Assembly: GCA_903908065.1 (NCBI GenBank)
Contig: CAIVQO010000054.1
Coordinates: 1 to 52,083, forward strand
DNA from: an uncultured beta proteobacterium
Lineage (GTDB): Bacteria > Pseudomonadota > Gammaproteobacteria > Burkholderiales > Rhodocyclaceae
Length of the DNA stretch: 52,083 bases
Direction: 5' to 3'
The notes beneath the pieces were generated by a model. It did not search any database. It worked only from the letters and a program-made list of their open reading frames with translations, and was not told where the DNA came from. Shown here one piece after another: positions 18,189 to 28,308 of this stretch. The translations under genes and the position numbers were made by a program. Each line of letters opens with the position of its first letter. Positions within the stretch are counted from its first letter, which is position 1.

Positions 18189-19598
18189 ATGAAAACTCCA
18201 ATCCAGCCAGCGCCGGGCAGTGAGCCGGAATCCCGCCAGGGCGAATCGCGCGCGGCGCTGACGGTCGAGATGCTGGCCGCTGCCGGCGCCAGCGCCGAAG
18301 ACGGCATCTGGCTCGATGTGATCCGCAAGATGGACGAGGTCTACAACGACCTGCTGCAATATGAAGTGGCGCTGGAAGAGAAGAACGCGACACTGGAGGA
18401 CACCCAGCAGTTCATCTCCTCGGTGCTGACCTCAATGTCCGACCTGTTGATCGTGTGCAGTCGCGCCGGGGTGATCGAAAGCGTCAACGAGGCGCTGGCC
18501 TCGCTGCTCGGCGTCGATGCGGCAGCGCTGCATGGCCGCACCGTGTTCGACCTGTTCGCCGACGAAGAGTCGCGCCAGCATGCCGGACGCCTGTTCGCCG
18601 AGCAGGACGGCTGCGCGGTCGAGGACTGCGAGATGCTGCTGAAGGCCGCCAACGGCAGCGCGATCCCGGTGTCGCTAAACTGCACGCCGCGCTACAACGG
18701 GGTTGGCAAGATGCTGGGGTTGGTCATCACCGGGCGTCCGGTGGGCGAGTTGCGGCGCGCCTACCAGGCATTGCGCCGCGCCCATGAAGACCTCAAGACC
18801 ACCCAGCAGCAGCTGATTCATTCCGAAAAGATGGCGTCGCTGGGCCGCCTGGTGGCCGGCGTCGCCCATGAGCTCAACAATCCGATCAGCTTCGTCTACG
18901 GCAACACCGTGGCCATGAAGCGTTACGCGGAGCGCATCACGCGCTACCTGGAGGCGGTGCATGGCGACATGCCGCGCGAGGCGCGCGAGGCCTTGCGCGC
19001 CGAGCTGCGCATCGATCGCATGCTCGACGACTTGCCATCCCTGATCGATGGCACCGTCGAAGGCGCGGAGCGCACCCGCGACATCGTCGACGCGCTGAAG
19101 CGCTTTTCCGCCACCGACCGCGACGAGCGCCGGCATTTCGACCTTGCCGAGGTGGTCGAGCGTTCGGTGCAGTGGGTCGGCAAGGCCACCGGCAGCCAGT
19201 TCGAAACGAGGCTCGACCTGCCCGGCGCGATCGACGTGGCGGGGTCGCCGGGCCAACTGCAGCAGGTGGTGATGAACCTGGTGCAAAACGCCGCCGACGC
19301 CACGGAAAAATCGCGCGAGCGGCGGCTCGACATCCAGGGCCGCATCGAGGGCGGCGAGGTGGTGATCGAATTCCGCGACAGCGGTCCCGGCATCGCCGAG
19401 GAGAACCTGTCCAAGCTGTTCGATCCCTTCTTCACCACCAAACCGGTGGGGCGCGGCACCGGGCTGGGCCTGGCCATCAGCTATGGCATCGTCGAGCGCC
19501 ACGGCGGCCGCTTGACCGCCGCCAACCATCCCAAGGGCGGCGCCTTGTTCACCCTGCGACTGCCCCTGGTGGCGAGCGCGTCGGCCGACGGCGCATGA
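18189..19598 (+). CDS. hoxJ: H2-signalling histidine kinase HoxJ (HupT)
   Basis: A soluble sensor kinase of 469 residues that partners the regulatory hydrogenase HoxBC and the regulator HoxA. Residues about 45-75 form a coiled segment. A PAS domain spans about 78-185 (VLTSMSDLLIVCSRAGVIESV). The phospho-acceptor is His227 in LVAGVAHELNNPISF. The ATPase domain has QNAADAT (N box), FRDSGPGI (G1) and [13 protein letters not shown] (G2). No membrane segment is seen, matching HupT/HoxJ. In R. eutropha hoxJ directly follows hoxC; here three minus-strand genes intervene. It overlaps hoxV by 4 bases. Confidence 0.88.
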   Translation: MKTPIQPAPGSEPESRQGESRAALTVEMLAAAGASAEDGIWLDVIRKMDEVYNDLLQYEVALEEKNATLEDTQQFISSVLTSMSDLLIVCSRAGVIESVNEALASLLGVDAAALHGRTVFDLFADEESRQHAGRLFAEQDGCAVEDCEMLLKAANGSAIPVSLNCTPRYNGVGKMLGLVITGRPVGELRRAYQALRRAHEDLKTTQQQLIHSEKMASLGRLVAGVAHELNNPISFVYGNTVAMKRYAERITRYLEAVHGDMPREAREALRAELRIDRMLDDLPSLIDGTVEGAERTRDIVDALKRFSATDRDERRHFDLAEVVERSVQWVGKATGSQFETRLDLPGAIDVAGSPGQLQQVVMNLVQNAADATEKSRERRLDIQGRIEGGEVVIEFRDSGPGIAEENLSKLFDPFFTTKPVGRGTGLGLAISYGIVERHGGRLTAANHPKGGALFTLRLPLVASASADGA

Positions 19599-20554
19599 GC
19601 GGCGGCATCGATCCGGGCTGCGTCCGGATCCGACTCGCCGTGCACGACGGGCGGGTGGACGCGGTCGAGGTCAGGAGCGAGCGTCCGCAAGTGGCGCGCA
19701 TGCTTTGCGGGCGTCCGGCAGACGCGGCGGTGCGCCTGGTGCCCCTGCTGTTTGCGTTGTGCGGCAAGGCCCAGGGGCGTGCCGCCGAACTCGCGCTGGC
19801 GGCTGCGCGCGGCGCGGCGGTGACGGCGCAGCTCGATCCGGCGATCGCTGCCGAGGCAATGCGCGAGCACCTCTGGCGCTGGTTGCTCGACCTGCCGCCT
19901 CTGCTGGGCCTGCCGCCCTTGAAAGAGGAATTTGCGTCTGCAGTGGCCAGTCTGGCGCGCGACGAGCGACAGTCGATCGCGGCCTTGCTCGTGGGCGAGG
20001 CAATCCTCGCCATCGAGCACCGGCTCGATGCGCTGCCGGACTGCGAGGCGGCGGCGTCGTGCTGCCTGCCGGCGATGGATGCCGCCGCGTCACGAAACGC
20101 CTGGCCGCGCCTAGATGCCGCCTTCTGCCTAAACCCGACCTGGCGCGGCGAGGCCGCCGAAACCGGCGCCCTGGCGCGACGCGGCGGCGGCACCGGCAAG
20201 GCCGGCACGCAACGCTGGCAGGCGCGCCTGGCGGAGCTGCGCGACTGGGCAGCCGGTACCGCAAAAGTCGGCGCCGGCGGCACGGCGAGTTCGATCACGC
20301 TGGTGCCTGGAACAGGCCGCGCGCTGGTCGAGACGGCGCGCGGCCTGCTGATGCACGAGATTTCGCTCGACGGTGACCGCGTGGCGGATTACCTCATCGT
20401 CGCGCCGACGGAATGGAACTTTCATCCGCGCGGGCCCTTGCCGCGCTGGTTGCTGGGACACGATGCGAGCGACCGTGAGGCCCTGCGCAGCTTGGTGGCG
20501 CGTTGCGTTGCCGCGCTCGACCCCTGCGTGCGCTGGGAGCTGGAAGGCATTTAG
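19595..20554 (+). CDS. hoxV: Hydrogenase cofactor scaffold HoxV (HupK)
   Basis: HoxV/HupK (319 residues) is a degenerate relative of the hydrogenase large subunit. It is thought to act as a scaffold that passes the Fe(CN)2CO unit to the large-subunit precursor. The late part parallels HoxC: PTEWNFHPRGPLPRW and LDPCVRWELEG stand where HoxC has TTWNFSPRD and DPCMVCTVH, so only one Cys of the second pair remains. The protein is otherwise variable, as the family is. The ATG overlaps the hoxJ stop. In the R. eutropha order hoxV lies between hoxT and hypA, so the gene has moved here. It contains KVGAGGTAS, encoded by a copy of the dispersed motif. Confidence 0.85.
   Translation: MSGGIDPGCVRIRLAVHDGRVDAVEVRSERPQVARMLCGRPADAAVRLVPLLFALCGKAQGRAAELALAAARGAAVTAQLDPAIAAEAMREHLWRWLLDLPPLLGLPPLKEEFASAVASLARDERQSIAALLVGEAILAIEHRLDALPDCEAAASCCLPAMDAAASRNAWPRLDAAFCLNPTWRGEAAETGALARRGGGTGKAGTQRWQARLAELRDWAAGTAKVGAGGTASSITLVPGTGRALVETARGLLMHEISLDGDRVADYLIVAPTEWNFHPRGPLPRWLLGHDASDREALRSLVARCVAALDPCVRWELEGI
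20264..20288 (+). repeat. Dispersed 25-bp motif, copy in hoxV
   Basis: AAAGTCGGCGCCGGCGGCAC followed by GGCGA. It is read in frame as KVGAGGTA in a variable linker of HoxV, the same frame as in hypB and in the minus-strand hydrolase. Confidence 0.6.
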
Positions 20555-20631
20555 GCTCGCCCCGGAAACGTGCTCAGGGCGTTTCTACGCTCAAGGGGCC
20601 AGGAGGGACTCGATGCGGCCCGCCGCGTTAC

Positions 20632-22251
20632 TTATGTCGCCGGCGCGCCGATGAGGCTGAGCGCGACGGCTTCGGCGACGCGAATGCCATCGACCGCCGC
20701 CGAAAGAATGCCACCGGCGTAGCCGGCGCCTTCGCCGGCCGGGTACAGGCCGCGGGTGTTGAGGCTCTGGAAATCATTGCCGCGCGTGATGCGGATCGGC
20801 GATGAGGTGCGCGTCTCGACCCCGGTGAGCAGGGCGTCGTCCATGTCGAAGCCGCGGATCTGGCGGCCGAAGGCGGGCAGGGCTTCGCGCAGTGCTGCCA
20901 CCACATAGTCGGGCAGGCAGCGGGTCAGGTCGGCCGGACGCACGCCGGGGGTGTAGGAGGGCAGTACCTTGCCCAGCGTGGTGGATGGCCGCCCGGCGAG
21001 GAAGTCGCCGACGCGCTGCGCCGGGGCGCGGTAATCGCCGCCGCCGGCATCGAATGCGAGGCTTTCCCAATGGCGCTGGAATTCGATGCCGGCCAGCGGA
21101 TCGCTTTCGATGCCGGGGAAATCCGACGGTGCAACATCGACCACCAGTGCGGCATTGGCGTTGCGCTCGTTGCGCGAATACTGGCTCATGCCATTGGTCA
21201 CCACGCGCCCCGGCTCGGAGGTGGCGGCGACCACGGTGCCGCCCGGGCACATGCAGAAGCTGTAGGCCGAGCGGCCGTTGCCGCAGTGGTGCACCAGCTT
21301 GTAATCGGCGGCGCCGAGCAGCCTGTGGCCGGCGAACTTGCCGAAGCGGGCGCGGTCGATCAGCGACTGCGGATGCTCGATGCGGACTCCGATGGAAAAC
21401 GGCTTGGGCTCGATATGCACGCCGCGCGAATGCAGCATGCGGAAGCTGTCGCGTGCGCTGTGACCGATGGCGAGCACGACGTGGTCGGCGGCGATGAATT
21501 CGCCTTCGGCGAGGCGCAGGCCGCGCAACTGCCCGGCGTCGATGGCGATATCCTCGACGCGGGCGTTGAAGCGGATCTCGCCGCCCAGGGCCTCGATTTC
21601 GGCGCGCATGTTTTCCACCATCGCCACCAGTTTGAAGGTGCCGATATGCGGTTTGCTGAGGTAGAGGATTTCCGCCGGGGCGCCGGCCTTGACGAATTCG
21701 CTCAGCACCTTGCGTCCGCGCCAGGCCGGATCCTTGATCTGGCTGTAGAGCTTGCCGTCGGAAAAGGTGCCGGCGCCTCCCTCGCCGAACTGCACGTTGG
21801 ACTCCGGGTTGAGCTGGTTCTTGCGCCACAGGCCCCAGGTGTCCTGCGTGCGCTCCCGCACCGCCTTGCCGCGTTCCAGCAGCAGCGGCCGAAAGCCCAT
21901 CTGTGCCAGCAGCAGGGTGGCGAACAGGCCGCAGGGACCGCTGCCGATCACCACCGGCCGCGGCGTCGGTGCCGGCTCGGGCGCATGGGCGACGAAACGA
22001 TAGGTCGTGTCCGGCGTCGGCCCGACATGGCTGTCGCCGCGCAGGCGCACCAGCACCGCCGCTTCGTCGCGCAGCGTGAGGTCCAGGGTATAGGTCAGCA
22101 CGATCGCCGAACGCTTGCGCGCGTCATGGCCGCGCCGGAACACCGTGTAGTCGAGCAGCTCGCCGGGGGCCAGGCCGAGGCGCTTGACGATGGCCGCACG
22201 CAGGTCGGCGTCGCTGTGGTCAAGGGGAAGGCGGAGTTCGGTCAGGCGCAT
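20632..22251 (-). CDS. FAD-dependent oxidoreductase of the COG2509 type
   Basis: A 539-residue flavoprotein. An N-terminal domain (about 1-90, LRLPLDHSDADLRAAIVKRL) precedes an FAD Rossmann motif, PVVIGSGPCGLFATLLLAQM, near residues 99-118. Other conserved blocks are NVQFGEGGAGTFSDGKLYSQ, KPHIGTFKLVAMVENMR, SFCMCPGGTVVAA and GLYPAGEGAGYAGGILSAAV at the end. This matches the uncharacterised FAD-dependent dehydrogenases close to HI0933-type proteins; the substrate is not known. It converges on hoxV (77 bases between stops) and appears monocistronic. The start ATG at 22251 gives the full N-terminal domain. Confidence 0.88.
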   Translation of the reverse strand: MRLTELRLPLDHSDADLRAAIVKRLGLAPGELLDYTVFRRGHDARKRSAIVLTYTLDLTLRDEAAVLVRLRGDSHVGPTPDTTYRFVAHAPEPAPTPRPVVIGSGPCGLFATLLLAQMGFRPLLLERGKAVRERTQDTWGLWRKNQLNPESNVQFGEGGAGTFSDGKLYSQIKDPAWRGRKVLSEFVKAGAPAEILYLSKPHIGTFKLVAMVENMRAEIEALGGEIRFNARVEDIAIDAGQLRGLRLAEGEFIAADHVVLAIGHSARDSFRMLHSRGVHIEPKPFSIGVRIEHPQSLIDRARFGKFAGHRLLGAADYKLVHHCGNGRSAYSFCMCPGGTVVAATSEPGRVVTNGMSQYSRNERNANAALVVDVAPSDFPGIESDPLAGIEFQRHWESLAFDAGGGDYRAPAQRVGDFLAGRPSTTLGKVLPSYTPGVRPADLTRCLPDYVVAALREALPAFGRQIRGFDMDDALLTGVETRTSSPIRITRGNDFQSLNTRGLYPAGEGAGYAGGILSAAVDGIRVAEAVALSLIGAPAT

Positions 22252-22303
22252 GGTCGTGGTGGCGCGATCGGTGCGCTGGCCGGCATTCTAAAGGAGGGCA
22301 CCG

Positions 22304-22328
22304 AAAGTCGGCGCTGGCACCGCGGCGG
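22304..22328 (+). repeat. Dispersed 25-bp motif, intergenic copy
   Basis: AAAGTCGGCGCTGGCACCGC followed by GGCGG, lying in the 107-base gap upstream of the flavoprotein start and downstream of the hybrid kinase end. Confidence 0.6.
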
Positions 22329-22358
22329 ATGGGCCATGTGACGCGGGGTCGTGATGCC

Positions 22359-25300
22359 TCAGAGGCTCAGCGCGGCATCCAGTTGGCAGATCAGGGCGTC
22401 CAGGTCGTCGGCCAGGCCCAGGGCGTAACCGTCCGGTCCGCTGCTACCCTGGCGGGCTGCCTGCATCAGGGTGGCGGCCTGACGGCTCATGTTGGTGGCG
22501 CCGATGGTGCCGGTCGAGGCTTTCAGCGAATGCACGATCTCCCGCAGTCGAACCTCGTCGCCCAGGGCGATGGCGTCCCGCAACTGCTGGGGTACATCGC
22601 GGTTCTTGTCGCAGAACATGCGCAGGACGCGCAGGTAGAACACGAATCGATTGAGCGTCATGTCCAGGCCATACGCCACGTCGAGGCCATCGATGTCTGC
22701 CAGGCGCCGGCGCAGCAAGACCTCGGTCGATACCGGCGGCACCGGCTGCGCCGACCGGTCGGGGCGCGTCTCGCTTACCTGCGCCGGCAGCCATTTGGCC
22801 AGGGTGGCCTGCAGCTGCGTCGGGTCCACCGGCTTGGCAATGAAGTCGTTCATGCCCGCGGCGAAACAGCGTTGCCGGTCGTCTTCGAAGGCATTCGCGG
22901 TCATGGCGATGATTGGCACCGAGCCGCCGCCGGGCAGGGCGCGGATCGCGCGCGTGGCCTCGACGCCGTCGAGCACCGGCATCTGCATGTCCATCAGGAT
23001 CAGGTCATAGCACGTGCGGGCGTGGCACTCCAGCGCACGGCGGCCGTTTTCCGCGACCTCCACCTGCAGCCCGATGGCGTGCAGCAGTTCGGTGGCGACT
23101 TCGCGGTTGATCGGATTGTCTTCCACCAGCAGGACGTGCGCGCCGGCGATACTGCGATCCGGGGTCTGCGTCGGTGGTGGCGTTCCGGACGCTCCCCGAG
23201 CAGCCTTCGGCAGGCCGCTGCCGAGCCGCAGCCGGGCGGTGAGCCAGAAGCGGCTGCCGACTCCCGGTTGGCTTTCGACGCCGGTGCCGCCACCCATCAT
23301 GCGCGCCAGGCGGCGGGTGATGGCCAGGCCGAGGCCGGTGCCACCGTACTTGCGCGTGGTCGAACGGTCGCCCTGTTCGAAGGCAGCAAACAGGCTGGCC
23401 TTGGTTTCGTCCGGAATGCCAATGCCCGTATCCTCGACTTCCAGGCGCAGCGTCACCTCGCCGCTTTCCCGGCCTTCGGCGGCGGCACGCAGGACGATGC
23501 CGCCCCGCTCGGTGAACTTCAGCGCGTTGCCGGCAAAGTTGAGCAGGCCCTGGCGCAGGCGCGTCGGGTCGCCACGCAAGCTGCGCGGCGCATCGCCGAG
23601 TTCGATGCGCACGGAAAGCGCCTTGGCTTCGGCATCCGCCGCGATCAGGGTGCGCACCTGTTCCATCAGCTCATCGAGTTCGAATTCGGTGTCTTCCAGC
23701 TGCATGCGCCCGGCTTCGATCTTGGACAGGTCGAGCACGTCGTTGATGATGGCGAGCAGGTGGTAGGCCGCGCCGTCGATTTTTTTCAGCCGTTCGCGCT
23801 GTTCATCGCTCAACGGCGACTGCTGCAACAGGTGGGTGAGCCCGATGATGGCATTCATCGGCGTGCGGATCTCGTGGCTCATGTTGGCGAGGAAGGTGCT
23901 CTTGGCCTGGTTGGCGCTGTCGGCACGCTGGCGCGCTTCGTCCAGTTCGGCGGTGCGGCTCGCCACCAGCTCTTCGAGGTGATGGCGATGGGCTTCGAGC
24001 TCGGCGGCGTTGCGCTTCTTTTCGGTAATGTCTTCCTTGATCGCCACATAGTGGGTGATGCGGCCATCGGCCTGGCGTATTGGCGTGATGATGGCAAATT
24101 CGATGTAGTCGCCGCCGTCGGCGCGACGGTTGTGGAACTCGCCCTTCTAGGATTCGCCGGCCTTCAGGGTTTGCCAAAGCGATTCATAGGTCGACCGCGG
24201 CGTGCCGCCGGAATGCAGCAGGCGCGGGTTCTTGCCGATCACCTGCTCGCGGCTGTAACCGGTGACCTGCTCGAAGGCGGCGTTCACGTATTCGATGCGG
24301 GCCTCGACATCGGTGATGACCACGCAGTCCGGGCTCTGCTCGACGGCCAGCGAGAGCTTCTGCAGCTGCTCTTCGGCGCGCAGGCGCTGTGTCACGTCGT
24401 GCGCCAGCACCACCATGGCGCGGCGTCCACCGTACTGGATGCTGTGCGCCGTGATTTCGACCAGCAGCTCGCGTCCGTCGCGGGCGCGATGGCGCCAGAT
24501 GCCCTGGTCGCCTGTCATGTCGTTGGCTTGCGCGATGGATTGGAGCAAAGGTGCCACCTGATCGGGATCGCGGATGTCGCGCAGGCTCATGGCCAGGAAC
24601 TCGTCGCGCGACCAGCCGTACTTGGCGATCGCGGCGTCGTTCACGGCGAGGAAATGCAGTGTCTCCATATCGAACACCCACATCGGATGCGGGTTGGCGC
24701 CGAACATTTCGCGGTAGCTGGTTTCGCCCTCGCGCAGGGCGATGTTGGCGGCCTCCAGGTGCTGGCGCACGGCGACGGCATCTTCCATCAGTGACAGCGC
24801 GGCGCGGCGTGCCTTGACCTGTTCGGCGATGGCCTCGTTCTGCGACTTTTGCAGCGCCTCCTCGGCCAGTTTGCGCTGCTGGATGTCCTCGATCACCGTG
24901 ACGAAATGATCGGGCGCGCCGTCGGGGCGCTTGACCAGCGAGGTGGTGCGCCGCAGCCAAATGAAATTGCCGGAGTGATCGCGATGGCGCAGCTCGCGGG
25001 TGGCGCTGGACAGGACGCCACCGAGCAACTGCCGCCGCTCGACCTCGTCGGCGACGGCGTCGTCCGCGGGGGGCACGTTGCGGGGTGCCGATACTGGAAA
25101 CTGCCGCTCGTCGAGCCCAAGCATCGCGCACAGCTTGCGGTTGGCGCGCATCCAGTGTCCCTTGAGGTCGAACAGGCCGATGCCGACCGCGGCCTGTTCG
25201 AAGGTAGCATCGAAGCGGGCATTGGCGGCGCGCAGCTCGCTTGCGGTGCGCGAGCCGAAGATGTAGGTGACGCCGAATGTGAGCGTTGCATTGAGCAACA

Positions 25301-25898
25301 ACACGGCAAGGAAGGTCGCCTTGTGCACGCCGTCGGTGAGCGCCATCAGGCTGTGGTCCTGAAGCGAAATCGGCGTCATCAGGGCGCGTGCCAGGTAGGT
25401 CGCGCCACAGATTGCAAAGGCCAGCCCGATGGCCGTCAGGGCTAGGGTGTGCTCCGTGCGGCGGCCGGCGGCGGCCAGGGCATGCCAGGCACCGGCGAGG
25501 GCGAAGGCGGCGGCGACCAGGGAGTTGAGGAACACCCGTGCGCCGAGGCTGGGCTGGATGAAGGTGAGGTACGGAAACAGCAGCAGCACCAGCAGGCCCA
25601 CCGCGAGGTCAACGCGTGGGCCGCGCGGCAGGCCGACGGTGAGGCGGGTGGCCATGTACAGCCAGGCGGCGCCGCAAGCGACAGCGACATTGGCCAGGAC
25701 GATGCTCAGGGCATCATGGACGATGCCGCGCAGGGTGATCAGGATGAAGCCCGTCGCCAGCAGGCCTGCACCCCTGATCCAGGCGAGGTTGGCCGGTTGG
25801 CGCCCGCTGATGCGTCCGACCATCACCATCGCCAGGACCAGCAGCAGGCTGGCGATCAGGCTCAGGACGCTGAGGCTGCGGATGTCCGGGAAGGCCAT
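22359..25898 (-). pseudogene. Hybrid histidine kinase interrupted by one in-frame TAG
   Basis: A membrane hybrid kinase of about 1179 codons that would be whole but for codon 584, a TAG at 24147-24149. Both sides are in the same frame, and the PAS sequence runs GES[18 protein letters not shown] where homologous PAS domains normally have Trp, so TGG to TAG is the simplest event. The order is N-terminal multi-helix membrane region (about 1-225), three PAS domains, HisKA ([17 protein letters not shown]), ATPase ([19 protein letters not shown]), receiver ([11 protein letters not shown]) and C-terminal Hpt ([10 protein letters not shown]). The start at 25898 gives the membrane region directly and follows the upstream stop by one base. 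As read, a 583-residue sensor without kinase is made; the remainder would need reinitiation or readthrough. Confidence 0.85.
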
Positions 25899-25899
25899 G

Positions 25900-26690
25900 T
25901 CAGACGAGTTGCCCCATCCCGGAGGACGCATCGCCTTCGCGGTCGAAATCCAGCGCATGCGGCTCGGGTCGGCCGAGTTCGCGGGAGAGGCGATTGACCT
26001 CCCGCTTCAGCTCGATCATGTCGAGTTCGCGCCCGACCGTGGCACGGTTGAAGCGTTCCAGTTCCTCGTTGCGCTGGCGCAATTCCTCGTCGGCGCGAGT
26101 GGCTTCCGTTACGTCGCGCGAGATGCCGAAGCTGCCGATCACCCGGCCGGAGGAATCATATAGCGGCCCCTTGGTGGCGTGAAACATGCGGGTTCCGCGT
26201 GCCGTGTCGAGGAATTCGTCGCTGACCACGATGCGCGCCTCCTTGATTCCGCGCTGGTCGTTGGCCTGGATCTTCGCCGCCTGGTCGGCGGGAAACAGCG
26301 CGTGGTCATCCTTGCCGATCACCGACTCCGCCGGCATGCCGACGAAGCCTGCGGCGGCACGGTTGAACAGCAGGTAGCGTCCGTCGAGGTCCTTGGCGAA
26401 GATGGCATCTTCCGACTGCTCGGCGATGGCGTCGAGCAGCTGCAGGGCGCGCAGCTTTTCCTCGCGCACAGTCCCCATCCTGTTCATAAGTTCGAGCCGG
26501 TCACGCTGGCGCAGGAGCACGAAGCCGGTCAGCGCCATGAACATCGCCAGCAGGCTGGACAACGCGATCCAGGTCGCATCCCTGGCCGCTGCGGCATGCA
26601 GGTCGGCTTCGCCCAGGCGGATCAGCAGCAGCCAATCGGTATCGGCAATCCGCCGTGCCACGCCCATGCTCGGCACGCCGCCGAGGGCAT
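25900..26690 (-). pseudogene. PAS sensor protein, 5' end missing
   Basis: The true coding signal covers the end of a Cache-like periplasmic domain (VPSMGVARRIADTDWLLLIR), a membrane helix (WIALSSLLAMFMALTGFVLL) and a PAS domain (SEDAIFAKDLDGRYLLFNRA through GSFGISRDVTEA). A Gln/Glu-rich coil and a short tail ending GMGQLV follow. There is no kinase domain; it is probably an input partner for the hybrid kinase one base downstream. The open frame continues upstream to 27531, but that part is antisense to a clear PAS-kinase and has no protein-like character. The N-terminal Cache half and signal anchor are therefore absent. An internal ATG at 26667 could start a truncated product. Confidence 0.75.
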
Positions 26691-28308
26691 CCGTCGCGTG
26701 CTGGCCGGCGAGCAGGCGCTGCTGGAACTGGAATACCCCTGCCATTCGCCCCAGGCGCGGCGTTGGTTCCGGATGACCGCACATCCGCTGGCGCCGCCGG
26801 CACGCGGCCTGGTCATGGTGCATACCGACATAACCGCGCACAAGCTCGACGAGGCCGAGCGCAGTGCCGCCGAGTTTCGCCTGCAACTCGCGCTGGAGGC
26901 AACCGGCGATGGCTTGTGGGACTGGGACCTGCGCAGCGGCCTGGCCCATCTTTCCCCCGGTTATTACGCGCTCACCGGATATCGGGCGGAAGACGTGCGC
27001 GCCGATGAGGCATTTTTCCGTCGCCTGGTCCATCCCGACGACTGGGCGCGAGTCAGGCTGACCATTGAGGCGCACTTGCGCGGCGAGACTCCGGTCAGCG
27101 TGGTGGAGTACCGCATGTTGACGGCGGCGGGCGATATCCGCTGGATGCGCGGGCGCGGGCGGGTGGTCGAGCGCGATGCGGCGGGCATGCCGACGCGCAT
27201 GGCCGGCCACATCACCGACATCACGGCGACGCGATCGATCGAGCAGGCACTGCAGGGCAGCGAAGCGCGCTACCGCGGCGTGCTGGAAGACCAGACCGAA
27301 ATCATCAGCCGCTTTGCCGCCGATGGACGCTATCTTTACGTCAACGACGCCTATTGCCGCTTTTTCGGTCGCCGGGCGGAGGACCTGCTGGGTCAGCGCT
27401 GGCAGCCGGTGGCACATCCCGACGACCTCGCGATGATCGCGCAACGGCTGTCCGGGCTGATTCCCGAACATCCGGTGGTGAGCATCGAAAATCGTGTGTA
27501 TGGAGGTGACGGCAATCTGCGCTGGATGCATTTCGTCAATCGCGGCTTCTTCGATGCGGCCGGGAACCTGGTCGAGATCCAGTCAGTCGGACGCGATATC
27601 ACGGAGCGGGTTGCGGCCGAAGAGCAGTTGCGGCTGCTGCTGGAGGAAAACACACGCCTTGGGCGTGAGCTGATCCGCCTGCAGGAGGTCGAGCGCCAGC
27701 ACCTGGCGCAGGAACTGCACGACGACCTGAGCCAGCAGCTGGTGGCAATCCGTGCCTATGCCGGCGCGATACGGCGCAATGCGGCCGACCGCGCCCGCAG
27801 CGAAGCGAATGCCGCCGCGATCGAAAGTGCCGTGGGCGAGATCTACGACGCCTCGCATCGGCTCATGGAAGGCTTGCACCCCCAGGTGCTCGACAGCGCC
27901 GGGCTGTATGCCGCGATCTGCCTGCTCCTTGCACGCTGGGGCACGACGCATCCGGATACCCGCGCCTGGCTGCGCCTGGCAGGCGACGTAGAACCTGTGG
28001 ATGACCGGGGGCGCATCAACCTGTTCCGCATCGTCCAGGAATGCCTGGCCAACGTGCATGCCCATTCCGGGGCGCACCGGGTTCGCATCTTTCTCGGCGA
28101 GCGTCAGCGCCCCGAGGGACGCTGGCTGCGCCTGGTGGTGCGCGACGACGGGTGCGGAATGGACTTGGCTGCGCCGCATTCCGGCTACGGCCTGATCGTG
28201 ATGCGCGAGCGCGCGCGGGCGCTCGGCGGCAGCCTGAGTTTGCAGAGGGGCGGCCGTTGCGGACTGCGCGTGGTGGTGGACGTGCCGCTCGCACCAGGCG
28301 CCGGTTAG
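26691..28308 (+). pseudogene. NarL-family PAS sensor kinase, 5' end missing
   Basis: The protein-like sequence begins mid-PAS with GIRRVLAGEQALLELEYPCH near 26688. It continues through two further PAS domains (GDGLWDWDLRSGLAHLSPGY and RFAADGRYLYVNDAYCRFFG) to a HisKA_3 helix with the phospho-His in LAQELHDDLSQQLVAIR and an ATPase ending VVRDDGCGMDLAAPHSGYG. The frame stays open upstream to 26179, but that stretch is antisense to the neighbouring sensor and is not credible. The real start and any sensor head are missing. GTG 26698 or ATG 26773 could give a shortened soluble kinase. It converges on a NarL-type regulator with a 4-base overlap; such pairs usually run in the same direction. Confidence 0.75.

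Noticed and set aside
22329-24794. 821-codon plus-strand open frame
   Set aside because: It lies fully antisense to the hybrid kinase; its Gln/His/Arg composition has no domain match, while the minus strand shows HisKA, ATPase, receiver and Hpt motifs.
26179-26680. N-terminal 165 residues of the plus-strand kinase frame
   Set aside because: This part is antisense to a clear membrane helix and PAS domain, so it is not treated as coding.
26700-27531. N-terminal half of the minus-strand Cache/PAS frame
   Set aside because: It is antisense to two clear PAS domains of the plus-strand kinase and lacks protein-like composition.
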